Source: Agrocybe praecox
Lineage: Eukaryota; Basidiomycota; Agaricomycetes; Agaricales; Agrocybaceae
Length of the DNA: 64,000 bases
Assembly: GCA_964017145.1 (NCBI GenBank)
Contig: OZ024844.1
Coordinates: 2,604,001-2,668,000 of the forward strand
Direction of reading: 5' to 3'
In this document: one piece after another, positions 1 through 11,977 of the stretch
Numbering within the stretch: position 1 is the first letter of the stretch
How the letters are laid out: each line of letters starts with the position of its first letter
Notes under the pieces: model-generated
What the model saw: only the letters and a program-made list of their open reading frames with translations
Told to the model about the DNA's origin: nothing
The model's database searches: none
Translations under genes and position numbers: made by a program

Positions 1-55
1 GCATGTTTGGCGTCACTTCGTACTTGTAATCTTCTACGTCCATTCGTAGATACAA

Positions 56-3000
56 ATGAACATGGAAGTCACCAAAGGTCAATTAGAATCGCAAGCCATC
101 CAGCAACGTGATAAGGCAGAAATCAGGGAACTTCTTCGTATCCTTATTGAAAGTACTCGAAGTATGAGAACCTTGTTGAACCTGAAGTCTTCCGAAGACT
201 CTCATCCTGTCGAAACATTCATGGGAGGCCTTCAAATGGTAGTTGATTTTTTTGGCAGTCTTGTTGGATTCACTCACTCAACCTCCTTTTATTAAAGGAA
301 CTGCTGGACCCATCTCTTAGACCAAAAGACGGAAAGCTTTTTCGAGATGGCCTTTGGATGTTGCACGAGGAAACATCTGAATTGCCGCCACTGATAGACT
401 GTTTGTCGTATCTCTTTATGACTATCTCCGCTGTGCGGTACTAACTATGCATGCTATCAAAATCAGTGACAGGTCAGATTGCTTTTGAACCTCAAAACAC
501 TATGGTAAAAGGTGTATTTAACGACGTTTACGAAGGTAGGTATACTTTCCACGCTTCAATCCTCTTTCCTTATGAACCAACTTCATTGTACACATAGGTC
601 GATGGTTGGACAAAGAAATGGTATGATAGCAAATGATATCTAGGAACTTGAGTGCACTATCCCACATTTTCTCCAGGTTGCTCTGCGACTACCAAAGCTG
701 ATATCGAGAAGTGATAACGAAGCTCAGCAAGTAAGGGGTATTCTTGACACATTTGAATGACCATTGACAATACTACCTTCTAAATGTTTCTCTTTCTCGT
801 AGCGATTTAAGAGAGAAGTAGGCATCTGGAGGCGGCTCAAACATCCCAACATTGTTTCGTTGTACGGCGTGGTCTACAGGGAGGGATATATTTATTCGGT
901 CAGCCCATGGAAAAGCAATGGTACCGTCAATGAATATATCAACGGTCATGATTTTCACGTGGACCGCGTGCAGGCCCTCTGTGATGCAGCTGCTGGAAAG
1001 TTCTTTCTTAAAATATCCTATAGCGTAACTCATAAATTACTTTTCTTAGGCCTCGAATATTTACATAATAGAGGCATTATACACGGAGATCTCCGCGGAG
1101 TGGGTACTGATTCCTTCCTGTACCATGATTTTCTATTCATATTATATTGACAGGCAAATCTATTAATCTCTGAAGACGGTACTGCTTGCTTGTCCAACTT
1201 TGGACTATCTAAACTCCTGGAAAGTGTATGTCCCGGCCTTTCTCTTCAATCCGTTTAGCTTCGTTCAAGCTTTTCGACATGACAGACAGAGAACGAACAG
1301 AGCAGAACATCACCTCATCACCGTAATCCAAGATGGGTTGCGCCAGAGCTGATCCAACGCAATGGTGTCCTTTCCACCCATTCGGACGTATGGAGTTTTG
1401 CTATGCTTTGCTTGGAAATTCTGAGCGGAGATGTACCCTACGGCAACATTAAATTCGACTCAGACGTTATTCAAGCACTATATAGTGGCAAGCTCCCCGA
1501 CCGCCCTAAACGAACAAAGAAGTTTCCAGGCATCTCGGAAAGTATCTGGACTTTGTTGCGACAATGTTGGCAATTAACTCCAGACGAAAGGCCGCCGATA
1601 GCAAATGCGAAAGCCAGTCTCCTGAGGTCCCGATACATTTCTTCACATTCAAATACAGTTACAAATCAACTGTCTGATATGACCATGAGATCTGAAGGAA
1701 TAGGAACAAAAAATATGCCTCCACATCTTCAGATTTCTACAGATACTTCCCCCCGTCGACTTTCTATATCAAACAGCACGGAGCATACTTTTTTAACAAC
1801 ATCTGAAGCACATCTTTCGAATGAAACAACAAGCGCCGTGCCTAACTCCCTTTCTACTGTCAATGTGGCCCATGGCATCGTTTTATCAGGCACCCTAGAT
1901 GGTCTTGTTGACAGGCTTTTAACTGGATTCAGTGAGTCTGTTCAAAAAATGATAATATATATTAGTTTAATGTTTCCTGCTAGATCTGTCGAAAGACATT
2001 GAATATCGCAAGGTCTTTCTGACAACATGTACTGATTTTGCTACTCCTCAAGACGTGTTTGCCATCTTATGCCAAAAATTCCACAATGCCGAGTCAAACA
2101 AGCAACGTGAAGACAGCGTTGCACTTCAATACAAGTACGTTTCGTGCAGTAGGACTTCGCATTATCTGTGTCATTGATATCTATATCTCAAAAGTGTCTT
2201 CATGGTTATGATGCAATGGTTATCCTCCCAACGCTTACAGATTGATGAGGAGCTTCTGCGGGAAATGAAGAGCTTTTGTCAGTCGGCCATTGGAATGAAA
2301 TCGTCAACGACAATGATTAAACGAGCAGAAGATCTTCTACGTCTCGTGGAACAAAGGGCATGTACTTTATCTGTTCTTCCTTTCTACCTTACACACCTAC
2401 TGATGATACATTTAGGAACGCACCAGTGACCGAGCATCCTCTATTTCTCTCTTGTCGCCTGGCCGCAAACTTCTCCATGCTTCCCAGATCAAGCCATACG
2501 ATTTAGCCATCGCTCTTACCCTTCTGGAAGGAGATGCGTACAAGACTCTTACGCCATCGGATTACGTTGCACACACATGCAGGCACCCGGGATACAACGG
2601 CATTGAAAATGTCTATACGACCAACAACAAGATTATCCATTGGGTTAAAGAGTCAATCTTGCATTACGATACTGCGGAAGGTCGCGCAGACGTTCTCAAG
2701 TTTTTTATCCACACGGCTGCAGTGAGTAATTGCAATTAGTTACTGCGTTAATCTCTACTAATATCACACAAAAATAAATAAAGGAATGCCGCAAGCTGCG
2801 CAATTTCTCATCTATGGTCGCTATTGCCGTTGCTGCTCACTCTACGCCTATTGAATCATTGCGTCTCACGAGATCTAAGCTGCCTCTTCAAATCCAAAAT
2901 AAGTTAGCAACATTGGGAGAAATTATCGATCCGTCTTTAAACCACCGTAGCTATCGAGCAGCCCTCAGTGAAGGCAATAGCACGGCAGAAAAGACACGCG

Positions 3001-3409
3001 CAATCCCTTGGATGGGTAAGCACATCAAGATGTCGGAGCATTCTAAATTACGTTCTCATTGCTGTCCTTGTTTAATTCTCTAGCATTGCACCTTAGAGAT
3101 CTACACCACACTCTTCAAAGGCATCCTGTCAGAATTGAAGTTGACGGGCAGTCGCTGATCAACTTCCAGAGGTACCTGGTTTTCATGGATCGCATCAAAG
3201 AGGTCTTTCACTACCAACCTCCGGACTTAGAACAGTACAGACAACAAGGCCAATTGAGCTACCTTGAGAATCAACTACGACAATTAAGACTAAGCAATAC
3301 ATCGGAGGACGATTTGATGGCGAGGAGTAAAGAGCTTGAAGCTCGGGAATTTCTTGATTATCGAAATCGCCTAGACCAATGCAAGGATCTAGGATTTCGT
3401 GTGCCCTAA
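56..3409 (+). CDS. Kinase-like domain fused to RasGEF (predicted pseudokinase-RasGEF)
   Basis: This multi-exon gene encodes a TKL-type kinase-like domain followed by a RasGEF N-terminal (REM) region and a CDC25-type RasGEF catalytic domain, so it probably promotes GDP release from a Ras-family GTPase. The kinase fold is clear from KHPNIVSLYG, HGDLRG (about 1082-1099) and APEL followed by SDVWSF (about 1390). Three ATP-handling sites look degenerate: the glycine loop reads KGVFNDVY, the VAIK lysine position is Arg (VALR, codon 686-688), and DFG is NFG (about 1193-1202). The REM region lies around 1880-2360. The GEF domain runs from about 2450 to 3300, with ASQIKPYDLAIALTLLE, MVAIAVAAHSTPIESLRL and LHLRDLHHTL. 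The stop is TAA at 3407-3409. An acceptor-like TAG lies just before position 50, so the real N-terminus may lie outside the window. The stop faces MET30, 205 nt away. Confidence 0.8.
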
Positions 3410-3614
3410 TCATTTCATCTGTACTAAACGCATTCTGAACATTTCAATTTAGTATACCAGATCATACCTGTATATTATTCCGTTTTTGTATTTAATGATG
3501 CTAAATGAAACGTACTTGATAACAATTAACCTGGATATTACATACAAAGTCACAATAAGTAGTCAAAAAAAACACAGCAATTGAAAAACAGACGAAGAAG
3601 AAAACGAAAAGAAA

Positions 3615-5670
3615 TCAACCACTGAAGCTCCAAACTTTAATAGTACAATCGTCACTGCCAGACACAATCTTGTCTTCACCAAGACCAATACAACTGACAG
3701 CAGCTTCGTGCCCCACGAGCGTATTTGTACAACTCTCCTTGTCTCTAGCCCACACCTAAAGAATTGATTTATCAGCAACCGTTTCTCTACAAAGAGAAAA
3801 AAAAGGCTTACTTTGATCGTTCGGTCATGGCTACCGCTGACCAAACGCATTTTATCACTGGCAACAGACCAGACCCCTTCAATGTGACCAAAATAAGTCT
3901 TCATCGGTTTCGCAGTCTCGATGTCCCACATCTTAATCGTATTGTCCAAGCTCCCCGATATCAGAATGGGTTTGTTGCGTTTCGGAACAAGGGTGTGCGC
4001 GTCGGCGTTGTCGGGTGCGGTATTTATGGTCAAAGATGCTACAACAGGATTCTCCTCTCCATCAGCAGTTTCTTCATCGCATTCACCCGCCAGCAATAAT
4101 CGTATGGTTTGAACCTGTGCGCCATGCCCCAAAAATTGGCGAACACATGTTCGCAAGGTCAAATCCCATAACTTGATGGTGCCATCATCGGAAGCAGAGA
4201 AAAGCATCTTCCCTGGATCAATTTGGGAAGACGAAGTGCAACGAGGAGAAGAAGATCTTAGCACGTCGAAAAGGGACTCTGACGAGGAGGATCGAGCACT
4301 TGGGTTAGAATCCCACAGTTGAACGGCATTGACCCAGTCAGAGTGCCCACGGAGAGTGAACGCGCCTCCTGTGCGAAGATTCCAAACCTTGATGGTAGAA
4401 TCCACGCTCCCGCTCGCAAGAACGTTGTCGTCAAAATTAAGACACACGACACCTTCACTATGCCCATTCAACGTCCTGATACACTTGCCCCTCCTCCAAT
4501 CCCACACCTTGATGGAACAATCCATGCTGCCAGTAATGAGTTTGGCTTCGTCGAATTGTAGTGCACGAACGGCACGAGTATGGCCTTTCATACAATGTAT
4601 CTCTTCGCCAGTCTCCATGTTCCATACGCGCACGGTGCGATCGTAGGATCCAGTTATGAGCACAGGGAATGCAGGATGGGCGAGCGTTTCATTGAACTGT
4701 AAACACATGACGCCATCGGTGTGACCTTTCAGAGTACGAACAGCATATCTGTTTCTGCGCCAATTACGCTCTATAGTCATCCGTTCGCTGTAGACATCTT
4801 TCCACGGTCGTGTGATGGATAGGGGAACCGAACTAGAAGGGTCTGGGGCAAGGAGAGCAGATGACAGTAAATCGTCTTCAATAGGTGGGGATTCGTCCGA
4901 AGAGTCTGCAGTAGATCTTTGACGTTTGAGAGGAGGTGAATCCGAGTCAGAATCAGGAGCAGTTCGTTTCAGGGACGATGATGAAGGAAGGGGCACAGGT
5001 GACGGACACGGTGACCTGGACTTTGGACGATACGCGCGTTTCTTCTCCAGTATTGGGAGCCCCCAACCACACTTGTGACACTTTTGACCAATATGCTGTT
5101 CGCAAATGCTCCTCCAGACCAGGTTGTCGTCGGCCAAGTTCTTCCAGCGCTTCGTTACCTGTGCTGCGCGACACAGAGAGGTTGCATCAAGATAACCTAG
5201 GATCTTGAGACTGACTTCTCTAGGCAGAACAGCGAAGGGGTCTATGCGAATGAGATGTGCAAGATGCTCGGTGAGCAGTGATAGTTGGGAAAAGCAACAC
5301 ATTGTCAAGAGACCCTGTAGAATGAGGGCGCGACGCGGGTGCGAGGACGATGAAAAGTTGGACCAGATCGCATTGACGGCCTCTCTCTCTTCAAATGGCA
5401 GAGCATCTAGCGACTATATTCTGCTTAGTTCTAAGTTTTTTCTTTATTAAAATGACCGACCTGCTGTAGCTTGAGATTTGTGCCCTCGTCTGCCATTCTC
5501 TGATGTCGGACACATAACTTTCTGTGCGGAGGCTGCTGGAATGAATAGGTAGTTGGCCGGTGCTCTGGATCATCGTCGACGACGCGGGCGACGATGACGG
5601 GGGGCGGGTCGTGGACGAGGCGGGGAGCGGGGAGAGTGTCGCAGACGTATGGCGAAGGAGGGAGAGACAT
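3615..5670 (-). CDS. MET30: F-box/WD40 SCF substrate receptor, Met30/SconB type
   Basis: This is the substrate-recognition subunit of an SCF ubiquitin ligase, the family that controls sulfur-amino-acid gene expression and cell cycle factors. The start ATG at 5668-5670 is followed by a short variable exon, then an F-box (LPREVSLKILGYLDATSLCR), a Cys pair (CHKCGWGLP), a Ser/Pro-rich linker and seven WD40 repeats. The repeats begin LKGHTDGV, MKGHTRAV, LNGHSEGV, LRGHSDWV, FLGHGAQV, YFGHIEGV and LVGHEAAV. The last repeat is split: an intron near 3757-3812 joins TIKV to VWARDKESCTNTLVGHEA, and the protein ends VWSFSG at TGA (3615-3617). I estimate about 640 residues, normal for the family. The acidic/serine linker before the propeller (about 4870-5000) is a plausible regulatory segment. 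It lies head to tail with GSK3. Confidence 0.9.
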
Positions 5671-5845
5671 GGTTGTATAGGTTTATTATTATTTTCTCGG
5701 TTATATTTATTTTAAATAAAATTGTTTGCCAAGCTCACGCGGAATTCACGCCACATGTCGCCATCGAATGATGATACCATTCGTTTCAATTCAAGATATA
5801 TACAACACAATCGTTAATCAAAACGCAATCCTTCAGTCTTCCTCC

Positions 5846-7512
5846 TCAATCAAGCGTAATCTTGAGCTGCTCCAGTGGTATTGGCACAAAGTTGTCCAGA
5901 TGAATAGTCCGTGAGGCCAGCTCAGCTTCGCAATGGGGTGGGACAAGCTGTCGAATAAGATCAGGTCGCACAGAAAGTTCTACAGTATTCTGTTAGTTTA
6001 TCTGGTGGCGGTCCTTCTTCCTTATCTTACCTTCGCGTGTAAAGTTGAAGAGTGGTGGGAAGTCTTTCCCGTTGGGCATGCGTGCACCCTCGGTCCTCAG
6101 TTCGTCGAAGAAGGGGTGGATCATCGCCTGGATTGCACTCAACCGGGCCCCTGGTGTGTACTCTAGCAACTTCGATACCAGATCAATTGCCTCGGGCGCA
6201 GTGCGTGGTCGGAATACCTGTGGTCCTCCTTGAGCGAAAACTCCAACTTAAAGTATGCCTTGTACACTTACTTTTGAGAATGGGTGCGGTTTGATCTGTG
6301 GGAACTTGTGTTCCATGTAGTTGGGGTTCATCGTCTTGATTTGCTCTCGCGATGGCGTCCCAAGCACCTTGATGATCTCCACGAGTTGGTCGATCCCACT
6401 TTCTCCGGGGAACAGAGGCTGGCCGAGCATCAGCTCCGCCATAACGCACCCTGTTGACCAAATGTCTGTTTACATATAAATGACAAATCAGCAACGTTAC
6501 ACTCGAGATGCATCGCCACAAGTCAACTTACCTATGTTGGTTGTGTAGTTGGTCGCTCCAAAAATAAGTTCTGGAGCACGGTAGTACCTCGAGCAGATGT
6601 AACTAACGTTGGGCTCTCCTGCGACCAGGATCTTGGCAGAGCCAAAATCACAGAGTTTCAAAATACCTGTCGCTGGGTTAAGCAAGAGATTCTGGGGTTT
6701 GATGTCTCGATGACATATGCCGACCGAGTGGATGTACGCTAGAGAGCGAAGAAGTTGGTACATATACAATTTGATCTGGAGCATGGGCATGGGCTGCTTG
6801 AGTTTAGCGTAGTGGCGACTAGCGCGGTAAACAGTTTCAGGGACGTATTCCAACACGAGGTTGAGATAAACTTCGTCTTTCTACAGGGTAAAGGGTCTTA
6901 GTAGATCTTCTGAATATGCAGAGGTAAACCCACCTTGTCTCCATTCGAATAGAAAAAGGCTCTAAGATCAACAACATTTGGATGGGAAACAAGTCTCATT
7001 ATTTGCAATTCACGATTCTGGAGAAAGGGTTAACAAAAAGTTACTTGGGAACAGGGGAAATTTAGATCCGGAATCAATAAAAAAGACGCACTTTGAAGCG
7101 TTTATCCTGCAACACCTTCTTGATGGCAATATCCTCTCCATCCTTTGGTGAGCCAACAAGTTTGGCTTGGAAAACAACACCAAAAGAACCGTTCCCAACA
7201 ACCTTGCAATTGGTGTAGGTGAGGTCCCTGGTCTCGCCCGTTTTGCCATCAGAGGCGATTACTTTGACCATCTTGTGGGGATCATCAATGGCTATTAACG
7301 AGTACATGCGGACAAAACATATATCGATGAAAAGCGATCATGAAAATGGTTTCGAGGACGAGAACGATATGAGAGTGATACAGCGGAGAATGAGCCAGAT
7401 TGATAATGCGATGCAATGAATTAGCACAAGATGTATTTGAGACACGAAAGATGGAGAAGAAGAGAGACGCACGGGAGACTTTTACACCGTTTATCGGGCC
7501 ATGGGTTGCCAT
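5846..7512 (-). CDS. GSK3: Glycogen synthase kinase 3 / shaggy-type Ser/Thr kinase
   Basis: This is a CMGC kinase of the GSK3 family, acting in signalling, stress response and differentiation. The sequence shows the glycine loop [11 protein letters not shown], the ATP lysine in [23 protein letters not shown], the activating tyrosine in [13 protein letters not shown], and the family stretch [20 protein letters not shown]. It ends LEQLKITLD followed by TGA at 5846-5848. Exon 1 is tiny ([13 protein letters not shown], 7473-7512). It is separated by a 181-nt intron (7292-7472), longer than most here, from the exon starting [10 protein letters not shown]. The length is about 395 residues, typical of fungal orthologues. 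The 5' side is pyrimidine-rich on the coding strand, and the promoter interval is shared with the MFS gene. All catalytic residues are intact. Confidence 0.95.
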
Positions 7513-7965
7513 GATGCGTGTATGAGAGATGAATAGAGATACAGAACGATTTCAACAGGGAAAAAAGAGACACTGAGAACTCGGAAGTCGAACGAGCAGC
7601 GGGAAAGGATAATAAGAGGGAGGAAAGCGGGGTGGAGAGGGACGTAAGACGAGAGAAAGATGAGGGCGGACGATATCGGACGATGAGCAGAGGGGTTGTG
7701 GTGGCCGGGACTGAGGGGTGTCGTTTGCAGAAATGCTGGGAAATAGGGAGCACAGCAGGAGCACAGACAGTGGTGATCAAGTGACCACACCCCAAGCATG
7801 TCCAAACAAAATACACCTCCCAGCGGTTGAGTCCATAAATAGCATCCATATAGTAAATCTCCAGATTTGCTCGACTAGCCGACGACTATTATCCACCGAG
7901 GACATGGCTTTCTTCTATAAAAACCAACCCTCCTTGCGCTTTTTTCTCCCACTTCTTTCCCCACA
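7513..7965. promoter_or_regulatory. Divergent promoter between GSK3 and MFS transporter
   Basis: This 453-nt interval separates two start codons pointing away from each other. About 7555-7690 is purine-rich on the plus strand, that is a CT-rich tract on the GSK3 coding strand, which is common at fungal transcription starts. A TATA-like element for the MFS gene is listed separately. I see no gene here. Confidence 0.6.
7916..7923 (+). promoter_or_regulatory. TATA box of MFS transporter
   Basis: TATAAAAA lies 43 nt upstream of the transporter ATG at 7966 and is followed by a pyrimidine-rich stretch. GSK3 on the other strand shows no comparable element, so the two divergent genes may use different promoter classes. 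Confidence 0.55.
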
Positions 7966-10217
7966 ATGGACCCGGAAAAAGGTCAAAGGACTTACATGGG
8001 CAACGGCTCTCCTGATGATCCCTATGTCGTCGACTGGGACTTGAACGATCCAGAGGACCCTTACAACTGGCCCACTTCTCAGAGATGGATAATAACAGCA
8101 CAGGTTTTTCTTTTTCTTTTTCGTTATCACATATCCTCAAAATATTCTCTAGTTGGCTTTGTCAACTTTTACAGTCTCATTTAGCAGCTCTTCGTACTCT
8201 GGCGGCCTTGCATTCACCATGCGCGACCTTGGCATCTCTTCCAACGTAGCTATCCTCGGGATCTCACTATATGTCATGGGCTTTGCTTTGGGGTGTGTCA
8301 ATCGCTCCTCAAACCTCCTCGTGTTGCTCATGCATGTTTAGGCCTTTGATTTTTGCTTCCATGGGCGAGGTGAGGATATCCCGCGTGATCCCTGGCAAGT
8401 ACAAACTTTGACTCTATGTCCAATACATAGATGTTTGGCAGGGTGCGTTACATGCATTTCAACATGCTCTAGATGCTGATGATCATCTGAGCAGCGCGTA
8501 GTCTTTCTTACAACGCTCTCCCTATACACGCTCTTCCAAATTGAAGGAGCGTTGGGTCGAAACTTGGGTACTCTTTTATCATGTCGGCTCTTGACAGGAA
8601 TATTTGGATCCTCTCGTGAGCTACTATACTCCTTTCAAAGGATTTATCTCAAGAGTATGGCACAGCCTTGACAAACGCTGGCGGCGCTGTCAGTGACATT
8701 TGGAGTTTCCGTGAGCGAGGATTAGCCTCAGCCATATCCGCGAGTATCTCTTTCCTCGGGCCAGGTACGTTATTATTTACATCCCCCCGGTTTAACGGGC
8801 TGTATGTCTCATCTCCATGTAGTCATAGGTCCTATTGTAGGGGGATTCGTGGTACAGAACCCCAACCTCGACTGGCATTTCAATTTTTGGCTCATGTTTA
8901 TTTTTGCTGCCATCTCACTTATTTTTGGATATTTTTGCACACCTGAGACAGTATGTCACCTTTATTTTCCTTAATCAATAATCCGTTTCTCACAATGCTA
9001 TACCGCAGTATGCGCCGGTCCTCCTCCGTCGACGCGCAACCAAGCTAACCAAAGCATCCGATGGAAGATTGCATTATACGTCTATTCACGATCTGCATCA
9101 ATCTAAGTCATTTGGTCAAGTGATGCGTACGAATCTCAGCAGACCTTTTGGTGAGTGGCACGCATCGTCACTCCAGATCTTTTTTTTTTTTTTGATCATC
9201 TTCCACTTCCATTTGCTGGGATTCGCAGTATTCCTAGTTACAGAACCCATCGTACTGTTATTAGCTATTTACGTCTCAGTGATGTACGGCACACTCTATG
9301 CGCTTTTCTCCGGGTTTCCCATTGTCTTTCAGCAACATCGCCACTTCTCACCCGGCGAAGGAGGATTAGCTTTCATCGGGATCGGCTTGGGCATTACAGC
9401 AGGCACGGCATCCCAGTCTATTCAAAACAGAATTTATTGGAAGAGTATGGAAAAAAGTGAAGACGGCAGAGCGCCTCCCGAAGCGTGAGTGACTTATAAT
9501 CGACTTCAGCTTCTAGCACATTCATAACGTTTCTTTACACATTTACAGTCGGCTGCACATGGCTATTTTGGGCGCCATATTAGCTCCAATTGGCCTTTGG
9601 TGGTTCGCCTGGTAAGAAAGCATTCCAAGATTACTCTTCTCCAACATTGATTTTATTCCATATAGGACGACCGGACCATCTATCCACTGGATCGTTCCCA
9701 TTCTCGCAGGCATTCCCTTCGGCACAGGGATTTCCCAGATCTTACAAAGTCTTACGACTTACCTCATGGACACCTACAACGTTTATTTCGCTAGTGCCAT
9801 AGCGGCCACTGTGGTATTACGCTCTACGTGCGGTGCAGTATTCCCACTATTTAGTCCGTCGATGTTCGACGCGCTCGGAGATGAATGGGCCATGAGCGTG
9901 TTCGCATGCCTTGCGACTGTTTGCATGCCCATTCCTCTTCTCTTCTGGGTGAGTAAAATATTTTCTGACGTTGCCTCGCCGCCTCTGTCGGGTTTCTTGC
10001 TGATGGATGTATACAGAAATATGGGCCGTGGATTCGAGAAAGATCTCGGTATGCGTACAAAGACTCGGGTATACCACCTAGCGCCACGCAGAGTGTGACG
10101 CTGGATTCACATATGGAGGAAACGATTTACGAGAGAGAGCCTGGTGCACCCCGAGGAATGGGAGCAAAAACGCTGACGATAGAGAGCATGATTCCGAGCG
10201 GGTCCACGGAGTGCTAA
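7966..10217 (+). CDS. MFS drug/polyamine-type exporter (DHA1-like)
   Basis: This is a 12-helix major facilitator, probably a proton-driven exporter in the plasma membrane. The N-terminus carries the fungal signature DWDLNDPEDPYNWP ahead of TM1. The motif-A region reads FASMGEMFGRR, and TM4-5 contain GPVIGPIVGGFVVQNP. The reading frame passes through about ten short introns. The last exon starts KYGPWIREKSRYAYKDSG and ends at TAA, 10215-10217. I estimate about 550 residues, normal for the family. One intron near 9150-9230 has a run of about 14 T residues before its acceptor. The substrate cannot be read from sequence; Flu1/Tpo-like drug or polyamine export is the family expectation. No biosynthetic genes lie nearby, so a secondary-metabolite role is not supported. 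Confidence 0.88.
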
Positions 10218-10353
10218 TGATTGTACATAGACAGTGTATTTTTATGGACTCATATAACTGTATCATAATATTGGTATCATTCGGTACAGCAGGCGCCGGA
10301 AGTACTGCTGAATGGATCCGCATACAAGGAGGCCCAGCTTTGGCCCAGCTAAA

Positions 10354-10360
10354 TATAAAT
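10354..10360 (+). promoter_or_regulatory. TATA-like element of serine-rich gene
   Basis: TATAAAT lies about 90 nt before the ATG at 10448, followed by CT-rich sequence. It supports that ATG as the start even though the frame stays open upstream to 10211. Confidence 0.45.
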
Positions 10361-10447
10361 ACAACGCGAGCACGTGCACCTGGTTTACATGGGCTGACCG
10401 AGTCTTCCCTCATTTATCTCTCCTTAAACCTCCACGCTCTTTTCTCC

Positions 10448-11977
10448 ATGTCATTCTTTTCAACTACAAGTCGGCGTACGCTGACAAAAATTACGCAGGG
10501 CGCTAATGTTCCCGTCGTTTCAATGCCAAATGTTTTTGTTGTCCCACCCGAGGAGGACGAAACACCAACGTGGTGCTTTTTCGATGCAGAGAATCCTAGC
10601 TTCTATGGAGAGCCACAGTATCAAGAAATACATGAGGATGATGTATTTGCATTCAACCCCGATGTGCACACCCCAGTCTTCTCCAGAAATGTGCAGGGTG
10701 CACAACAATTCACGTCCAGGTCAAACTTCCAGACCATATCCGTCGTTGACGCTCTGAACGACTCGGACGAGAGAGATGCGGACGGCGACATGGACTCTGA
10801 CTCTGAATATGACGATGACCTGGACCAAGAACAGATCCAGCATGAATCTGGATCGCTCATGGGGGAAGAATCAGGAAATGATTCTGATGTGATTGAAGTC
10901 GTCCGGGTAAACCGAAGGAGGCCTGCATTGGACAAGAACGATGCAGAAGGCCAAAGTATCCGCACTGCTTCGGAGCTCAGGCGTTCAGTCACTTTGAGAT
11001 CTCGCGCATCCAAGGTATTCAAATCACTCAGGGGTTCTATACGCGTTTCGTCACACCCCCGCGTTCGAGACATGTTTCCTCCCGAACAGCAGACAAAAGA
11101 AATGCACCAGGATCTCAATTCAGGCAGTATTCCAGGCTCTAAAACTCCAAATCTCTCGCGTAGAACTTCCAAAATGTTTTCCCAGTTTTTCGCTGCTCCT
11201 TCACTAAAGTCCAAAAGGTCATCGGCTTCTTTTAACGACCAACAACACCCGCCTTTACAAACGCACGCAGATAGTCCGGTATCCGAGCCTCCTATGTCAC
11301 CTACATCTCCCAAAACTGATTCTTTTGCCTATGCCCCTTCTCGTCGTTCTTCATTTTCACGGAACATTTCACAAGATGAGGGAAGGTTGGGAGCGACATC
11401 TCCGACGCTCACGATGAACAGTGCCAAATCAAAAACAAGCATATTCTCGATGTCCAAGATTCAGAAAATATTCTCGTTCTCGGCCCCAACTCAGGTTGCG
11501 CCCGGTAAATCTTCGACGTCGTCTAACGAGTCTGATAACAGATCTTCGTCTACCTTACATTCGACACCTTATACACCCCCCTCTGCAGTCTCTTCTGCAT
11601 CTACGGCTTCTTCAAGTCCACAGACCCCTTTGAGCTCAGAGGAAACGACCCCAGAACCGTTGGTCGTCAATATTGAGTCAGGCGATGTACCTTCGTTTGA
11701 TCATTTCGATTCTATATTCGATAGCAATCCGGTCGGTTTAAATTTAGGCCTCGGCTTAAGTTTGGATACTCCCCCAACCCCCAGCGAACCAGAACCGATC
11801 CCACATAGACAGAGCTTTGGGTCTATCAGGTCTTTGATGCGGTCGGGTACTATGAAGGGGAAAAAATCGCAAATGCCTCCCGAGATAGAGGAGGACGACG
11901 ATGAATTGGAAATGCGCCTAGATTCATTTCACTTTGATGAACTATCCTTCGACATGGATCGTTTCTCAGCCAAGTAG
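10448..11977 (+). CDS. Serine-rich disordered protein, function unknown, intronless
   Basis: This single uninterrupted frame encodes 509 residues starting MSFFSTTSRRTLTKITQG. I recognise no domain. The N-terminal part is acidic (SDERDADGDMDSDSEYDDD near 10770). Blocks of basic Ser/Arg motifs follow (SVTLRSRASKVFKSLRGSIR near 10990; SRRTSKMFSQFFAAPSLKSK near 11160). A long Ser/Thr/Pro tract comes next, and the acidic C-terminus ends FDELSFDMDRFSAK. The frame is open from 10211, but the TATA element near 10354 and pyrimidine-rich leader favour the ATG at 10448. The many RRxS and SP/TP sites suggest a phosphoprotein, which is inference. It is the only clearly intronless gene of this size in the window. 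Confidence 0.75.
   Translation: MSFFSTTSRRTLTKITQGANVPVVSMPNVFVVPPEEDETPTWCFFDAENPSFYGEPQYQEIHEDDVFAFNPDVHTPVFSRNVQGAQQFTSRSNFQTISVVDALNDSDERDADGDMDSDSEYDDDLDQEQIQHESGSLMGEESGNDSDVIEVVRVNRRRPALDKNDAEGQSIRTASELRRSVTLRSRASKVFKSLRGSIRVSSHPRVRDMFPPEQQTKEMHQDLNSGSIPGSKTPNLSRRTSKMFSQFFAAPSLKSKRSSASFNDQQHPPLQTHADSPVSEPPMSPTSPKTDSFAYAPSRRSSFSRNISQDEGRLGATSPTLTMNSAKSKTSIFSMSKIQKIFSFSAPTQVAPGKSSTSSNESDNRSSSTLHSTPYTPPSAVSSASTASSSPQTPLSSEETTPEPLVVNIESGDVPSFDHFDSIFDSNPVGLNLGLGLSLDTPPTPSEPEPIPHRQSFGSIRSLMRSGTMKGKKSQMPPEIEEDDDELEMRLDSFHFDELSFDMDRFSAK

Noticed and set aside
4319..5208. Plus-strand open frames across the MET30 propeller
   Set aside because: They are antisense shadows of the well-supported WD40 coding frame.
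9180..9193. Run of T residues flanked by GATC as a possible retroposon tail
   Set aside because: It lies inside a transporter intron just before an acceptor, where polypyrimidine is expected; no target-site duplication or element is present.
10211..10447. Upstream extension of the serine-rich protein to an ATG at 10211
   Set aside because: It overlaps the stop of the transporter gene, crosses a TATA element and codes for sequence unlike the rest of the protein.
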